64,000 nt of DNA. Origin: Pseudomonadota bacterium. GTDB lineage: Bacteria; Chloroflexota; UBA5177. The notes beneath the pieces are model-generated. The model saw only the letters and a program-made list of their open reading frames with translations, had not been told where the DNA came from and did no database searches. Within the stretch, counting starts at the first letter, position 1. Each line of letters begins with the position of its first letter. The stretch lies in assembly GCA_021324655.1 (NCBI GenBank), contig JAJPIP010000073.1, positions 1-64,000 of the forward strand, read 5' to 3'. Positions 34,270 through 43,129 of the stretch are shown piece after piece. A program made the position numbers and the translations under genes.

Positions 34270-35711
34270 ACGCCAATATCCGCCGCCTCGGCATCTTCTT
34301 CCTGATTGCGTTCGGGGTGATCGTCGCCGATCTCACGTACTGGCAAGTCCTCGACGCGTCCAACATGGTCGGGCGGCCGGACAATCCGCGGCTCCGGCTT
34401 CAGGCCGACCAAGTACGCCGAGGGCGCATCTACGACCGCAACGGCGTCCTGCTCGCCGGCCGCACCATCGACAGCCAGGGCTTCGTGCACCGGTACTACA
34501 CCGACCCCTCTCTCTCCACCGTCATCGGGTACGACTCACCCCGCTACGGGATGTCCGAGCTGGAGCAGTCGTACAACGACTACCTCACGGGACAGGTCGC
34601 CGGCGCCAGCTGGACGCAGGTCGTGAACTCCTGGGAGCACAGGCCGGTGACGGGGGACGACATCACGCTCACCATCGACGACCGGCTGCAACGCGACATC
34701 GACGCCCTGATGCCGCCGAACCCGAGTGCCGCCGTCGTCATGGATCCGCGGAACGGACAGGTTCTGGCCATGGTGAGCCATCCGAACTTTGACGCCAACC
34801 AGATCAAGAACCCCGCGTACTGGCAGTCACTTCTGACCGATCCGGGCCGGCCCCTCATCAACCGGGTCGCCGACGGCTACTATCCGCCCGGATCGACTTT
34901 CAAGATCGTGACCCTCTCGGCCGCTCTCGACAGCGGCGTCTCGTCCCTCAACGACATCTATGCCGGCACGCAGGCGCTGGGCCCGATCACGGTGGACGGC
35001 CACGTGTTCCCCAACACCATCAACAACCTCAACGACTGCGGGGGACGCGTCATACCCCCACCCATCACGCTCGAGGAAGGGCTGGTGTGCAGCGACAACA
35101 TCGTGTTCATTCAGGTGGGACTGAAGCTGGGAGGGACCCGCTTCCTGGAGTACGCCCACCGCTTTGGGATCGGCAGCGCGCCCCCGTTCCCCATCCCCGT
35201 GCTGGCCAGCCACGTCCACACTCCCGGCACGCCATTCGGGCAGCTCGAGTTGGCGCAGAGCGCATTCGGCCAGGGAGATCTGCACGTGACGCCGCTGGCG
35301 ATGGTGATGGCCACCGCGGCGATCGGCAACGGCGGCGTCATGGAGACGCCACAGCTCATCAAGACCATCACCGCTCCCAACGGCTCCGCCGTCACCAGCC
35401 CCTCGCCCAGCACCTACAGCACGCCAATTTCGCCGACGACGGCATCCGAGGTAACGTCCGCGATGAAGCAGGTCGTCGCCGTCGGCACCGGTGTCCTGGC
35501 GCGGAGCCAGGGCATCTCGATCGCCGGCAAGACCGGCACGGCCGAGACCGGGGGAACGCAGCTGCCGCACGCCTGGTTCGTCTGCTTCGCCCCCGCCGAT
35601 CACCCCCGCATCGCCGTTGCCGTCATCGTCGAGCACGGCGGCGAGGGCGCCACCACGGCCGCTCCCCTCGCCGGCCAGATCGTCCGGGATGCGGTTGCCC
35701 TCGGGTATTGA
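34266..35711 (+). CDS. pbpA: Class B penicillin-binding protein (transpeptidase)
   Basis: Cross-links peptidoglycan stems; the partner of the adjacent SEDS protein. The 481 residues have an N-terminal anchor span (LGIFFLIAFGVIVADLT), a pedestal domain starting RGRIYDRNGVLLA, and a transpeptidase domain. Its motifs are STFK (Ser210-Lys213), SDN (276-278) and KTG (422-424). The ATG at 34266 overlaps the rodA stop. The same frame is open for a further 213 codons upstream, antiphase to rodA, and this is not a real extension. No Ser/Thr kinase or phosphatase gene follows, unlike the actinobacterial cluster. Confidence 0.93.
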   Translation: MNANIRRLGIFFLIAFGVIVADLTYWQVLDASNMVGRPDNPRLRLQADQVRRGRIYDRNGVLLAGRTIDSQGFVHRYYTDPSLSTVIGYDSPRYGMSELEQSYNDYLTGQVAGASWTQVVNSWEHRPVTGDDITLTIDDRLQRDIDALMPPNPSAAVVMDPRNGQVLAMVSHPNFDANQIKNPAYWQSLLTDPGRPLINRVADGYYPPGSTFKIVTLSAALDSGVSSLNDIYAGTQALGPITVDGHVFPNTINNLNDCGGRVIPPPITLEEGLVCSDNIVFIQVGLKLGGTRFLEYAHRFGIGSAPPFPIPVLASHVHTPGTPFGQLELAQSAFGQGDLHVTPLAMVMATAAIGNGGVMETPQLIKTITAPNGSAVTSPSPSTYSTPISPTTASEVTSAMKQVVAVGTGVLARSQGISIAGKTGTAETGGTQLPHAWFVCFAPADHPRIAVAVIVEHGGEGATTAAPLAGQIVRDAVALGY

Positions 35712-35875
35712 GCCGGGCACCCCGGCAGAGGGCAGTGTTTTCCGACCCACCCGCGCTGCAGCCGGGCCGGGGCCGAGCGCCGGCCGGCTCCCGCCGGCAG
35801 GACAGAGATTCGTCCGACAACGAATAGAAACGCCATCATGAGGCCGACGTGCCGCCACCATGAAGGGAGACGTGT

Positions 35876-36979
35876 ATGGATCCACGTGTCGAGAAGCTGG
35901 CTGATGTCCTGGTGAACTACTGCGTGGCCGTGCAGCCGGGAAACTGGGTCATCATTCAAAGCGGGTTCCCGGGGGAGCCGCTGGTCGATGCCTGTGTCGC
36001 GAAAGTCCTCAAGGCCGGCGGTCATCCGTCGCCGCAGTTCGCGTCGCAGATGGTCGGAGAGACGTTCATGCGAGAAGCCGGGGAGGAGCAGCTCACCTTC
36101 ATCAGCCCGATGACCCGGGCGTCGAACGAACAGGCCGACGTGAGCATCACCATCATGGCGCCGCGTAACACCCGGGCCATGTCCGGCATCGACCCCGCGA
36201 AGATGGCGGCGCAGAGCCGGGCGATCGAACCTTTGATGGCCACCATGATGCAACGCGAGGCCGAGGGGAAGTTTCGGTGGACGGGCACGGCGTATCCCAC
36301 CGAGGCCGGAGCGCAGGATGCGGGCATGTCGTTGCGCGCGTACGAGGATTTTGTCTACGGGGCGGGGCTTCTTGACGAAGATGACCCGGTCGCGGCATGG
36401 AAGGCGGTGGGAGAGCGTCAGCAGCGCGTCGCCGACTGGCTCTCTGATAAGAAGACAATTCACATCACGGGACCGGGTACCGACCTGACGGTGGGGGTGG
36501 CAGGGCGCACCTGGGTGAATGACGACGGGCATGCCAACTTCCCCGGCGGTGAGGTCTTCACCGGCCCGCTGGAAGACGCGACCGAAGGCGTGATCGAGTT
36601 CAACTACCCCGGCTTTTACCGGGGCCGCGAAGTGACCGGCATCCGCCTGGTCTTTGAGAAAGGCAAAGTGACCGACGCCCGTGCCGCCACCGATGAAGCA
36701 TTCCTGATGGAGATGCTGAACCTGGACGAGGGCGCGCGCCGCCTGGGCGAATTCGCCTTCGGCCTCAACCCGGGCGTGCAGCGCTTCACCAAGAACACCC
36801 TCTTCGATGAAAAGATCGGCGGCACTCTGCATATGGCGCTGGGCCGGTCGATTCCCGAAACCGAGGGGCAGAATGTCTCGGCGCTGCACTGGGATATCGT
36901 CTACGACCTGCGCAGCAACGGGGCTGTCGTGACGGTCGACGGCCAGGTCTTCATCAAGGACGGACGTCTTCAGGTCTAA
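35876..36979 (+). CDS. M29-family metal aminopeptidase
   Basis: A cytoplasmic exopeptidase of 367 residues related to AmpS, PepS and aminopeptidase T. Expected two-metal ligands appear in order in the C-terminal half: GGEVFTGPLED, EGVIEFNYPGF, the GGTLHMALGRS histidine, and ALHWDIVYDL. The length is slightly below the usual ~410. A GGGAGA ribosome site precedes the ATG. It stands alone, 164 bp after pbpA, with several GC-rich inverted stretches between. Confidence 0.92.
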   Translation: MDPRVEKLADVLVNYCVAVQPGNWVIIQSGFPGEPLVDACVAKVLKAGGHPSPQFASQMVGETFMREAGEEQLTFISPMTRASNEQADVSITIMAPRNTRAMSGIDPAKMAAQSRAIEPLMATMMQREAEGKFRWTGTAYPTEAGAQDAGMSLRAYEDFVYGAGLLDEDDPVAAWKAVGERQQRVADWLSDKKTIHITGPGTDLTVGVAGRTWVNDDGHANFPGGEVFTGPLEDATEGVIEFNYPGFYRGREVTGIRLVFEKGKVTDARAATDEAFLMEMLNLDEGARRLGEFAFGLNPGVQRFTKNTLFDEKIGGTLHMALGRSIPETEGQNVSALHWDIVYDLRSNGAVVTVDGQVFIKDGRLQV

Positions 36980-37091
36980 CCCCTGAAGCGACCCTGACTC
37001 CGAAGCGAACTCCCACGCCGGCGGTAGGCGTGCCGGCAGCGATTCCTCATAATTGATCGGGTGCACCACGCGATCCGGAGGGAACAGTGAC

Positions 37092-38294
37092 ATGGGACGG
37101 CACCTCGAGCAGCTAGGCGAGCCCGAGCCGATGCCGCCTCCCGGCACGTCGAATCGCGCGATGGTGGCGGCGCTCCAGCAGAACTATGCAGCCGAGATCG
37201 AGGGAGCACACACCTACCGCGCCCTCGCGGAGCACGAGACGGAGTCGACGCGGCGCGAGATCCTGCTGGAGATGGCGGAGGCCGAGGAGCGGCACGCCGA
37301 GAAATGGGCAAATCGCCTGCGTGCTCTCGGCGCGGATCCACCCGTGCCGCACGGCTCACTGGCCCAGGCCACGCGGGACCGGGTGATCAAGGGCGGCGGA
37401 ACGATGGCCGTCATCCGCAAGATGGAGGCGGACGAGGACCGCGACATCGCTCGCTACCGCCGGCAGCTCGGCGAGCTCAGCGATCCCGAATCGCTCCAGA
37501 TCATCGAGGAAGCGCTGCACGACGAGGAGCAGCACCGGCGGCGTCTCGGCGCCGTCACGGCCCAGCAGCCGGAAACCCCCGAGAGTGCCGTTGACCGCAT
37601 CCTGAAACGAGAGAAGTGGCACCGCACCGGCGCGGGATGGATCGGCGACGCCATCTACGGCGTGAACGACGGGCTGGGTGCTATCTTCGGCATCGTCTCC
37701 GGCGTCTCGGGCGCCACGGCCGGATCGTCGCACTACGTGGTCATCGCCGGACTGGCCGGCATGCTCGCCTCTGCCCTCTCTATGGGCTCCGGCGCCTATC
37801 TCGCCACCAAGTCCGAAAACGAGATGCATGAGGCGCAGCTGGCGCGCGAGCGGCAGGAGATCGAAGAGGATCCCGAAGAGGAGAAGCACGAGCTCGAGCT
37901 GATTTACCGTCTCAAGGGCTTCACTCCGGAGGAAGCGCAGTTGCTGGTCAACCGCATCAGCCAGAACCAGGAACTTTTCCTCGATACGCTCGCCCAGGCC
38001 GAGCTGGGCATCTCCTCTGAGGCGCCCGGCAATCCTGTCACCTCGGCCGTTTCTGGCGGTATCTCGACGGCCGTCGGCGCCATCATTCCCGTCATCCCCT
38101 TTTTCTTCCTCTCCGGGTACGCCGCCATCATCGTGGCCGCGATCATCAGTCTCGTGGCCCACTTCGCCGTGGGTGCCGCCAAAACGTTGGTGACGATTCG
38201 GTCATGGTGGACCAGCGGGTTGGAGATGACCGCCGTGGGAGCGATAGAGGGCGTGATTACCTACGCCGTTGGCCTCGGGTTTGCACATCTATAG
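37092..38294 (+). CDS. Ferritin-like/VIT1 fusion, MbfA-type iron exporter
   Basis: A 400-residue fusion. Residues ~20-150 form a rubrerythrin-like di-iron domain (NYAAEIEGAHTYRALAEHE, MAEAEERHAEKWA, and a second EEALHDEEQHRRR with the EExxH-type ligand). Residues ~175-400 form the VIT1/CCC1 transporter domain (GDAIYGVNDGLGAIFGIVSG and later spans). MbfA, the studied example, exports iron and protects against peroxide and iron stress. I chose the ATG at 37092 with GGAGGG upstream. It stands alone, and its regulation is not visible. Confidence 0.9.
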   Translation: MGRHLEQLGEPEPMPPPGTSNRAMVAALQQNYAAEIEGAHTYRALAEHETESTRREILLEMAEAEERHAEKWANRLRALGADPPVPHGSLAQATRDRVIKGGGTMAVIRKMEADEDRDIARYRRQLGELSDPESLQIIEEALHDEEQHRRRLGAVTAQQPETPESAVDRILKREKWHRTGAGWIGDAIYGVNDGLGAIFGIVSGVSGATAGSSHYVVIAGLAGMLASALSMGSGAYLATKSENEMHEAQLARERQEIEEDPEEEKHELELIYRLKGFTPEEAQLLVNRISQNQELFLDTLAQAELGISSEAPGNPVTSAVSGGISTAVGAIIPVIPFFFLSGYAAIIVAAIISLVAHFAVGAAKTLVTIRSWWTSGLEMTAVGAIEGVITYAVGLGFAHL

Positions 38295-38369
38295 CGAGGT
38301 GACGAGACAACACCGTCGGACGCATGACCGGCTGAGCCTGGCGCTTATCCTTCCCGCGCGCGCCGGCTC

Positions 38370-38429
38370 TGTAGGCGCAGGGCTTGTCCCTGCCCGAATA
38401 CACACGCAGGGACAAGCCCTGCGCCTACA
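38370..38429. repeat. Perfect 24-bp inverted repeat with 12-nt loop (REP/MITE-like)
   Basis: Arms at 38370-38393 and 38406-38429 are perfect reverse complements, and the loop is CCGAATACACAC. The element lies in the 193-bp gap between the VIT1 fusion and the AI-2E gene. No T run follows either arm. Near-identical palindromes of the form TGTAGG...GCAGGG recur in many Chloroflexota and cyanobacterial intergenic regions in my experience, so this is probably one copy of a dispersed family. Confidence 0.8.
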
Positions 38430-38487
38430 CGAGATGCGGCAGGCTGGGCCAAAATCCTGCGTCCCTTGCCTGCGGCGGGCCTAGCCG

Positions 38488-39642
38488 ATGAGCGGGACGC
38501 GAGGCGAGGACACCCGACGCCCCATTCAGATCGTCATCGAGCCGCGCTCGATCTGGACCGCGGCGGGGATCGTCATCGGCCTGCTCTTGCTCTGGATCGT
38601 CGTCACGCGGGGCCTGACCGTCCTGATTCTTCTCTTCATCGGCATCATCGTCGCCGAGGGACTACGGCCGCTCGTCGCATGGCTCGCTGCCCACCATATT
38701 CCCCGGCCGATCGCCGTCCTGGTGATCGTCGCCGTGACGCTGGCGCTTCTCGCCTTTCTCCTCTGGCTGCTCCTGGCGCCGCTTGTCAGCCAGGCGACAC
38801 AGCTGGCGGTCCATCTCCCGCAGTACCTAACGCGCCTCCAGACCGAACTGGATCACCTGGCCCGCGGCTTCGCCTCACACTCCCAGATTCAGGCTGTCTC
38901 GAAGCAAGCCCGCAGCCGAGCCCTGGGAGCTCTCAACGGGCTCGTCGGCGTGGCCATCCACACGCCGCTCTACCTGGTTGGCCTCCTCTTCGAAGGGCTG
39001 ACCCTGCTGTTCATCGTCTTCTTCTGGCTCACCGCGATTGACGGACTGCGCGACTTCGCGCTCGGTCTCGTTGCCGGCCATCATCGTGACACCGCAGCGG
39101 CCATCCTCGACGAATTGCAGGAGAGCCTGGGCGGCTACGCGCGCGGTGTGGGCGTGAACATGCTGATCGCGGGCGTGGTGGCCGGCGGGGGTCTCGAGTT
39201 ACTGGGCGTCCCGTACGCCGTTCTGCTGGGAGTTGTCGCCGGCCTGGTCCAGATGATCCCGATAGTCGGCACCTACATCTCCGCGGCCGCCGGCATCGGC
39301 GTTGCTCTCCTCTCGCTGGGGCCGCTCAAAGCAGCCGAGGTCTGGATCTTCTTCGTCGTGGTGCAGGAAGTGCAGGGCGGTGTGATCCTGCCTCTCGTCA
39401 TGAACCGCATCATCTCCCTCAATCCACTTACCGTGCTGGTCGCCACGTTGCTGGGCGGCGCTATTCTGGGGGTGGCCGGGGCGGTGATCGCGGTGCCGGT
39501 GGCCGTCATCGTCCGCATCCTGCTCCTCTCCCTCGGCGTCCCGGCTTTGCAGGGCACCCCTCCCCGTCCTCCGCGCCTGGGGTCGGAAAGCTCGTCGGCG
39601 GCGGAGCACAAGGGAGCCGAAAACGACCAGACACAGGAATAG
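38488..39642 (+). CDS. AI-2E-family transporter (UPF0118)
   Basis: A 384-residue polytopic membrane protein of the AI-2E/PerM family. It has about eight spans arranged as an N-terminal group (IWTAAGIVIGLLLLWIVV), a periplasmic loop near 100-150, and a C-terminal group containing GVPYAVLLGVVAGLVQMIPI and LVATLLGGAILGVAGAVIAV. Members transport small molecules or ions (autoinducer-2, Na+/H+), so the substrate is open. A charged tail ends the protein. The M50 gene follows 44 bp downstream on the same strand. Confidence 0.88.
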   Translation: MSGTRGEDTRRPIQIVIEPRSIWTAAGIVIGLLLLWIVVTRGLTVLILLFIGIIVAEGLRPLVAWLAAHHIPRPIAVLVIVAVTLALLAFLLWLLLAPLVSQATQLAVHLPQYLTRLQTELDHLARGFASHSQIQAVSKQARSRALGALNGLVGVAIHTPLYLVGLLFEGLTLLFIVFFWLTAIDGLRDFALGLVAGHHRDTAAAILDELQESLGGYARGVGVNMLIAGVVAGGGLELLGVPYAVLLGVVAGLVQMIPIVGTYISAAAGIGVALLSLGPLKAAEVWIFFVVVQEVQGGVILPLVMNRIISLNPLTVLVATLLGGAILGVAGAVIAVPVAVIVRILLLSLGVPALQGTPPRPPRLGSESSSAAEHKGAENDQTQE

Positions 39643-39686
39643 TTCTTGCCTGTGACGGAGCGGCGCCACGGCGCCGGAGGAAACGT

Positions 39687-40865
39687 ATGACCGGCGGATC
39701 ACTCAAGGTCGCCACGATCGGCGGCATCAAGATTTATGTCCACTGGAGCTGGCTGCTCATCTTCGTCCTGCTGACCTGGTCGCTGGGCGCCGGCTTTTTC
39801 CCCACGCACTTCCACGGCTGGAGTACCGGCACCGACTACATCGTGGCGGCCATCGCCGCCATTCTTCTCTTTGTCACCGTCCTCATCCACGAGCTGTCGC
39901 ACTCGTTCACGGCCCGAGCGCGTGGACTGCCGGTGGAGAGCATCACCCTCTTTATCTTCGGCGGCGTCTCCAACCTGAGCGAGGAGCCGCGCAGCGCGCC
40001 GACCGAGCTGCTGGTTGCTTTCGCCGGGCCTCTTGCCAGCTTGATCCTGGCGGGCATCTTCTACCTGCTCTACCTCGCCCTGCATTCCGGTCCGTCGGAG
40101 GTCTGGGCGATCTTCGGGTATCTCTGGCTCGTCAACCTGCTGCTCGCCGTCTTCAACCTCATTCCCGGCTACCCGCTCGATGGCGGACGCGTTCTCCACT
40201 CGCTGATCTGGATGGCGACGGGAAGCCTGCGCCGGGCCACGCGCATCGCCACGACGGTTGGTGAGATCGTGGCCTGGATCTTCATCCTGGGTGGCCTGTG
40301 GATCGCCTTCTTCCGCGGCGACATCATCGACGGCATCTGGCTGGCCTTCATCGGGTGGTTCCTGCACAACGCCGCCGGCGCCACGTATCAGCAGTCCGTT
40401 CTGCAGCGCACCCTGGCCGGCATGGACGTGCGCAATCTGATGGACCCGCCCCCGCCGTCGGTGGGAGGGGCTCTCTCGGTCGCCGACGTGATCTATGACC
40501 ACATGCTGGGACAGAGCAGGAGCTTCGTCGCCGTCCAGAATCCGGACGGCACGTTCGCCGGCATCGTCACGCTCGGGGACGTGCAGCATGTCGGGCGCGA
40601 CGATTGGACCACGACCCCGGTTCGCCAGATCATGCAGCCGGCCGAAGGACTTGTCACGGTGACGCCGGACGAGGATCTCACGCAGGCAATGACCTTACTG
40701 GCCTCGCATGGGTACGATCAGCTCCCGGTTGTCCAGAACGGAGACCTGGTCGGCGTGCTGAGCCGTGCCCACGTGCTGGCGTATCTCCATACCCGCCAGG
40801 CGCTGGGCTTGACGCAGCAGGGCTCCGGGCCACGGGGCGGGACTCCCGCTCAACCTGTTGGGTAA
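39687..40865 (+). CDS. Site-2 (M50) membrane protease with CBS domains
   Basis: An intramembrane zinc protease of 392 residues. The zinc site HELSH is at residues 68-72 within a span, and the third ligand lies in NLIPGYPLDGGRVLHSL near 155. About six spans occupy residues 15-230. Two CBS domains follow (MDVRNLMDPPPPSV and RQIMQPAEGLVTV), which may sense adenylate ligands. This is the class related to S2P/SpoIVFB with a C-terminal CBS pair; the target is unknown. It lies 44 bp after the AI-2E gene. Confidence 0.92.
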   Translation: MTGGSLKVATIGGIKIYVHWSWLLIFVLLTWSLGAGFFPTHFHGWSTGTDYIVAAIAAILLFVTVLIHELSHSFTARARGLPVESITLFIFGGVSNLSEEPRSAPTELLVAFAGPLASLILAGIFYLLYLALHSGPSEVWAIFGYLWLVNLLLAVFNLIPGYPLDGGRVLHSLIWMATGSLRRATRIATTVGEIVAWIFILGGLWIAFFRGDIIDGIWLAFIGWFLHNAAGATYQQSVLQRTLAGMDVRNLMDPPPPSVGGALSVADVIYDHMLGQSRSFVAVQNPDGTFAGIVTLGDVQHVGRDDWTTTPVRQIMQPAEGLVTVTPDEDLTQAMTLLASHGYDQLPVVQNGDLVGVLSRAHVLAYLHTRQALGLTQQGSGPRGGTPAQPVG

Positions 40866-40926
40866 CTGAGGGCTGCCGGCCGCCGCCACGACCCCGCGGG
40901 CGCCGGCGTCATCGAACCGATCGGAT

Positions 40927-41382
40927 CTAGTGCGACGTGTTCTCCACGGCGGCGTGGTGCTCGCGGAGGACGCGCAGCAGGGACTCGTTGAAGAGACCGC
41001 CACTCAGCGCCTCCAGCTCTTTGCGATTGGCGTCCATGATCTCGTCAAGCAGCTGCTGGCCTTCCGGGGTGAGGCTAATCTCGACTCGCCGCCGATCGCT
41101 GGCGCTCTCCAGGCGATGCAGGAGGCCACGCCGCACGGCGCGGTCGACCAGCAGAGACACCGTTGACTGCTGGAGCTTGAGGGCGTCGGCGAGCTCGCCC
41201 ACCATGACGGACGGATACGACCGGTGCCCGCGCGTCATGAGCAAGAGCAGGTACTGCTGCGGGGTCAGGCCGACGCGGCGCGCCTCCGCTTCCGACTCAT
41301 GAAGAAAGCTCCGTAGGGCACGACGAAAATCAGCCTGCGTGCGATAGTCGTCATCGTTGAAGCGCCCGTTGTCAACTCCCAT
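40927..41382 (-). CDS. MarR-family transcriptional regulator
   Basis: A 151-residue winged-helix DNA-binding protein. The HTH lies at SVMVGELADALKLQQSTVSLL (about residues 58-78), and the wing at RLESASDRRRVEISLTPEG. Dimerisation helices flank it. The N-terminus is divergent from the 3-hydroxyacyl-CoA dehydrogenase gene, with 84 bp between the starts, so it may control the fatty-acid genes there. No ligand can be named. Confidence 0.9.
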   Translation of the reverse strand: MGVDNGRFNDDDYRTQADFRRALRSFLHESEAEARRVGLTPQQYLLLLMTRGHRSYPSVMVGELADALKLQQSTVSLLVDRAVRRGLLHRLESASDRRRVEISLTPEGQQLLDEIMDANRKELEALSGGLFNESLLRVLREHHAAVENTSH

Positions 41383-41466
41383 CTCCCTATCCTAACCGGC
41401 TCCAGAGTACCGGTGCCTATACTGGTGTGGCTTTGCGCCGTATATCGAAGGGGCGAGGGGATGTGA

Positions 41467-42324
41467 ATGGAGATCAAGACAGTCGGCGTGGTCGGATCGG
41501 GACTGATGGGGTCCGGCATTATCGAGACGGTCGCCCGCTGTGGGTATAACGTCGTCGCGCGCGAGGTCAACGACGAGGCGGTGCAGGGTGGCCGGAAGCG
41601 CGTCCAGACGTCGATGGGCCGCGGCGTGGAGCGCGGCAAGCTGAGCGACGCCGAACGGCAGCAAGCAGAAAGCCGGATTACGTGGACCACCAGCCTCGGC
41701 GATCTGAGCGGCGCCGACCTCGTCATCGAAGCCATCATCGAGAACCTCGACGCCAAGAAGGATCTCTTCCAGGAACTCTCCCGCATCACGCGGCCGGACG
41801 TCATCATCGCCAGCAACACCTCGTCGGTCAGCATCACCGAGCTGGCCGCCGTGACGTCCAGGCCGGATAAGGTCGCCGGCGCCCATTTCTTCAATCCGGT
41901 TCCGGTCATGAAGCTGCTGGAGCTGGTGCGTGCTCTCCAGACATCGGAGGAGACGATTGCGGAACTGCGCCGCTTCGGCGAGGGCCTGGGCAAGACGGTC
42001 GTGGTGGCACAGGACACGCCCGGCTTCATCGTCAATTACCTGCTGGTGCCGTATCTGCTGGACGCGGTGCGGATGGTGGAGAACGGCGTCGCCTCCAAGG
42101 AGGACATCGACGCCGCCATTCATCTCGGCCTCAACCACCCGATGGGTCCGCTGACCTTGCTCGACTTCGTCGGTATCGACACCACGCTCTACATCGCCGA
42201 CGTCATGTACGAGGTCTTCCGTGACTCGAAGTATGCGGCGCCACCGCTGCTGCGGAAGATGGTGGCGGCGGGGTATATGGGTCGCAAGAGCGGGCGCGGC
42301 TTCTATGACTACTCAAAGTCCTAG
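41467..42324 (+). CDS. 3-hydroxyacyl-CoA / 3-hydroxybutyryl-CoA dehydrogenase
   Basis: Oxidises L-3-hydroxyacyl-CoA with NAD+ in beta-oxidation, or the reverse in butyrate or PHB-type routes. The 285 residues have a Rossmann loop GVVGSGLMGSGI, the catalytic region KVAGAHFFNPVPVMKLLELV (with the His), and NHPMGPLTLLDFVGID. The length is standard for the single-domain enzyme. The enoyl-CoA hydratase gene starts 20 bp downstream, so both form an operon. Divergent from marR. Confidence 0.92.
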   Translation: MEIKTVGVVGSGLMGSGIIETVARCGYNVVAREVNDEAVQGGRKRVQTSMGRGVERGKLSDAERQQAESRITWTTSLGDLSGADLVIEAIIENLDAKKDLFQELSRITRPDVIIASNTSSVSITELAAVTSRPDKVAGAHFFNPVPVMKLLELVRALQTSEETIAELRRFGEGLGKTVVVAQDTPGFIVNYLLVPYLLDAVRMVENGVASKEDIDAAIHLGLNHPMGPLTLLDFVGIDTTLYIADVMYEVFRDSKYAAPPLLRKMVAAGYMGRKSGRGFYDYSKS

Positions 42325-42343
42325 TGCCCGGGAAGCGCGAGCC

Positions 42344-43129
42344 ATGACGTACGACAATATCCTGGTCGATCACGCCCCGCCGGTGACCACGATCACGATC
42401 AACCGGCCGCGGCAGCTCAACGCGCTCAGCACCCGGACCCTGCAGGAAATTCACGACGCGGTGCAGGCTGCCGGGAACGATGAGACCGTCCGCGCCGTCA
42501 TCATCACGGGATCCGGCGAGCGCGCCTTCTGTGCCGGCGCCGATATCGGCGAGCTGCAGGCGCTGGAAACGGCCCAGGAAGGCTATGCCCATTCGCGTTC
42601 CTCCCACCAGGTGCTGTTTGCCATGGAGCAGCTGGACAAGCCGATCATCATGGCCGTCAACGGCTATGCGCTCGGCGGCGGCATGGAGCTGGCGATGGCG
42701 GGAGATATCATTCTCGCGTCGGAGAATGCCGCCTTTGGCCAGCCGGAGGTCAATCTGGGCATCATCCCGGGTTTCGGCGGCACGCAGCGGCTGCCGCGTC
42801 TGATCGGCCGGACCCGTGCCCTGGAGTTGCTGCTGACCGGAGACCGGATCGATGCCGCGGAGGCCTTCCGGCTCGGTCTGGTCAATCGCGTCGTCCCGCT
42901 CGCGCAGCTCCTGCCGGCGGCGCGGCAAATCGCTGAGACCATTGCGCAGAAAGCCCCCCTGGCGATCGCGCTGACCAAGCGGTCGGTGTACGAGGGACTG
43001 GAAGCGGGTCCGCGCGCCGGCAACGAAGCCGAGATGGCGTACTTCGGATTGGCGGTCGGCACGGCCGACCGCAAGGAGGGAACCACCGCCTTCCTGGAGA
43101 AACGGCAACCCGAGTGGCAAGGGAAGTAA
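42344..43129 (+). CDS. Enoyl-CoA hydratase
   Basis: A 261-residue crotonase-fold enzyme that hydrates trans-2-enoyl-CoA. Key parts are the oxyanion-hole segments AFCAGADIGEL and YALGGGMELAMAGD, and the catalytic glutamates in FGQPEVNLGIIPGFGG. It is the substrate-linked partner of the dehydrogenase upstream. The first ATG of the family start is at 42344; the open frame upstream overlaps the dehydrogenase gene and is spurious. Its end overlaps the cinA start by 16 bp. Confidence 0.93.
   Translation: MTYDNILVDHAPPVTTITINRPRQLNALSTRTLQEIHDAVQAAGNDETVRAVIITGSGERAFCAGADIGELQALETAQEGYAHSRSSHQVLFAMEQLDKPIIMAVNGYALGGGMELAMAGDIILASENAAFGQPEVNLGIIPGFGGTQRLPRLIGRTRALELLLTGDRIDAAEAFRLGLVNRVVPLAQLLPAARQIAETIAQKAPLAIALTKRSVYEGLEAGPRAGNEAEMAYFGLAVGTADRKEGTTAFLEKRQPEWQGK

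Noticed and set aside
35600-37147. 515-codon open frame antisense to pbpA and the M29 aminopeptidase
   Set aside because: It spans two well-supported genes and their gap; composition is that of a shadow frame (Arg/Gly/His rich).
38269-38484. 71-codon ORF across the 24-bp palindrome
   Set aside because: It runs through the repeat and the intergenic gap with no start signal or homology.
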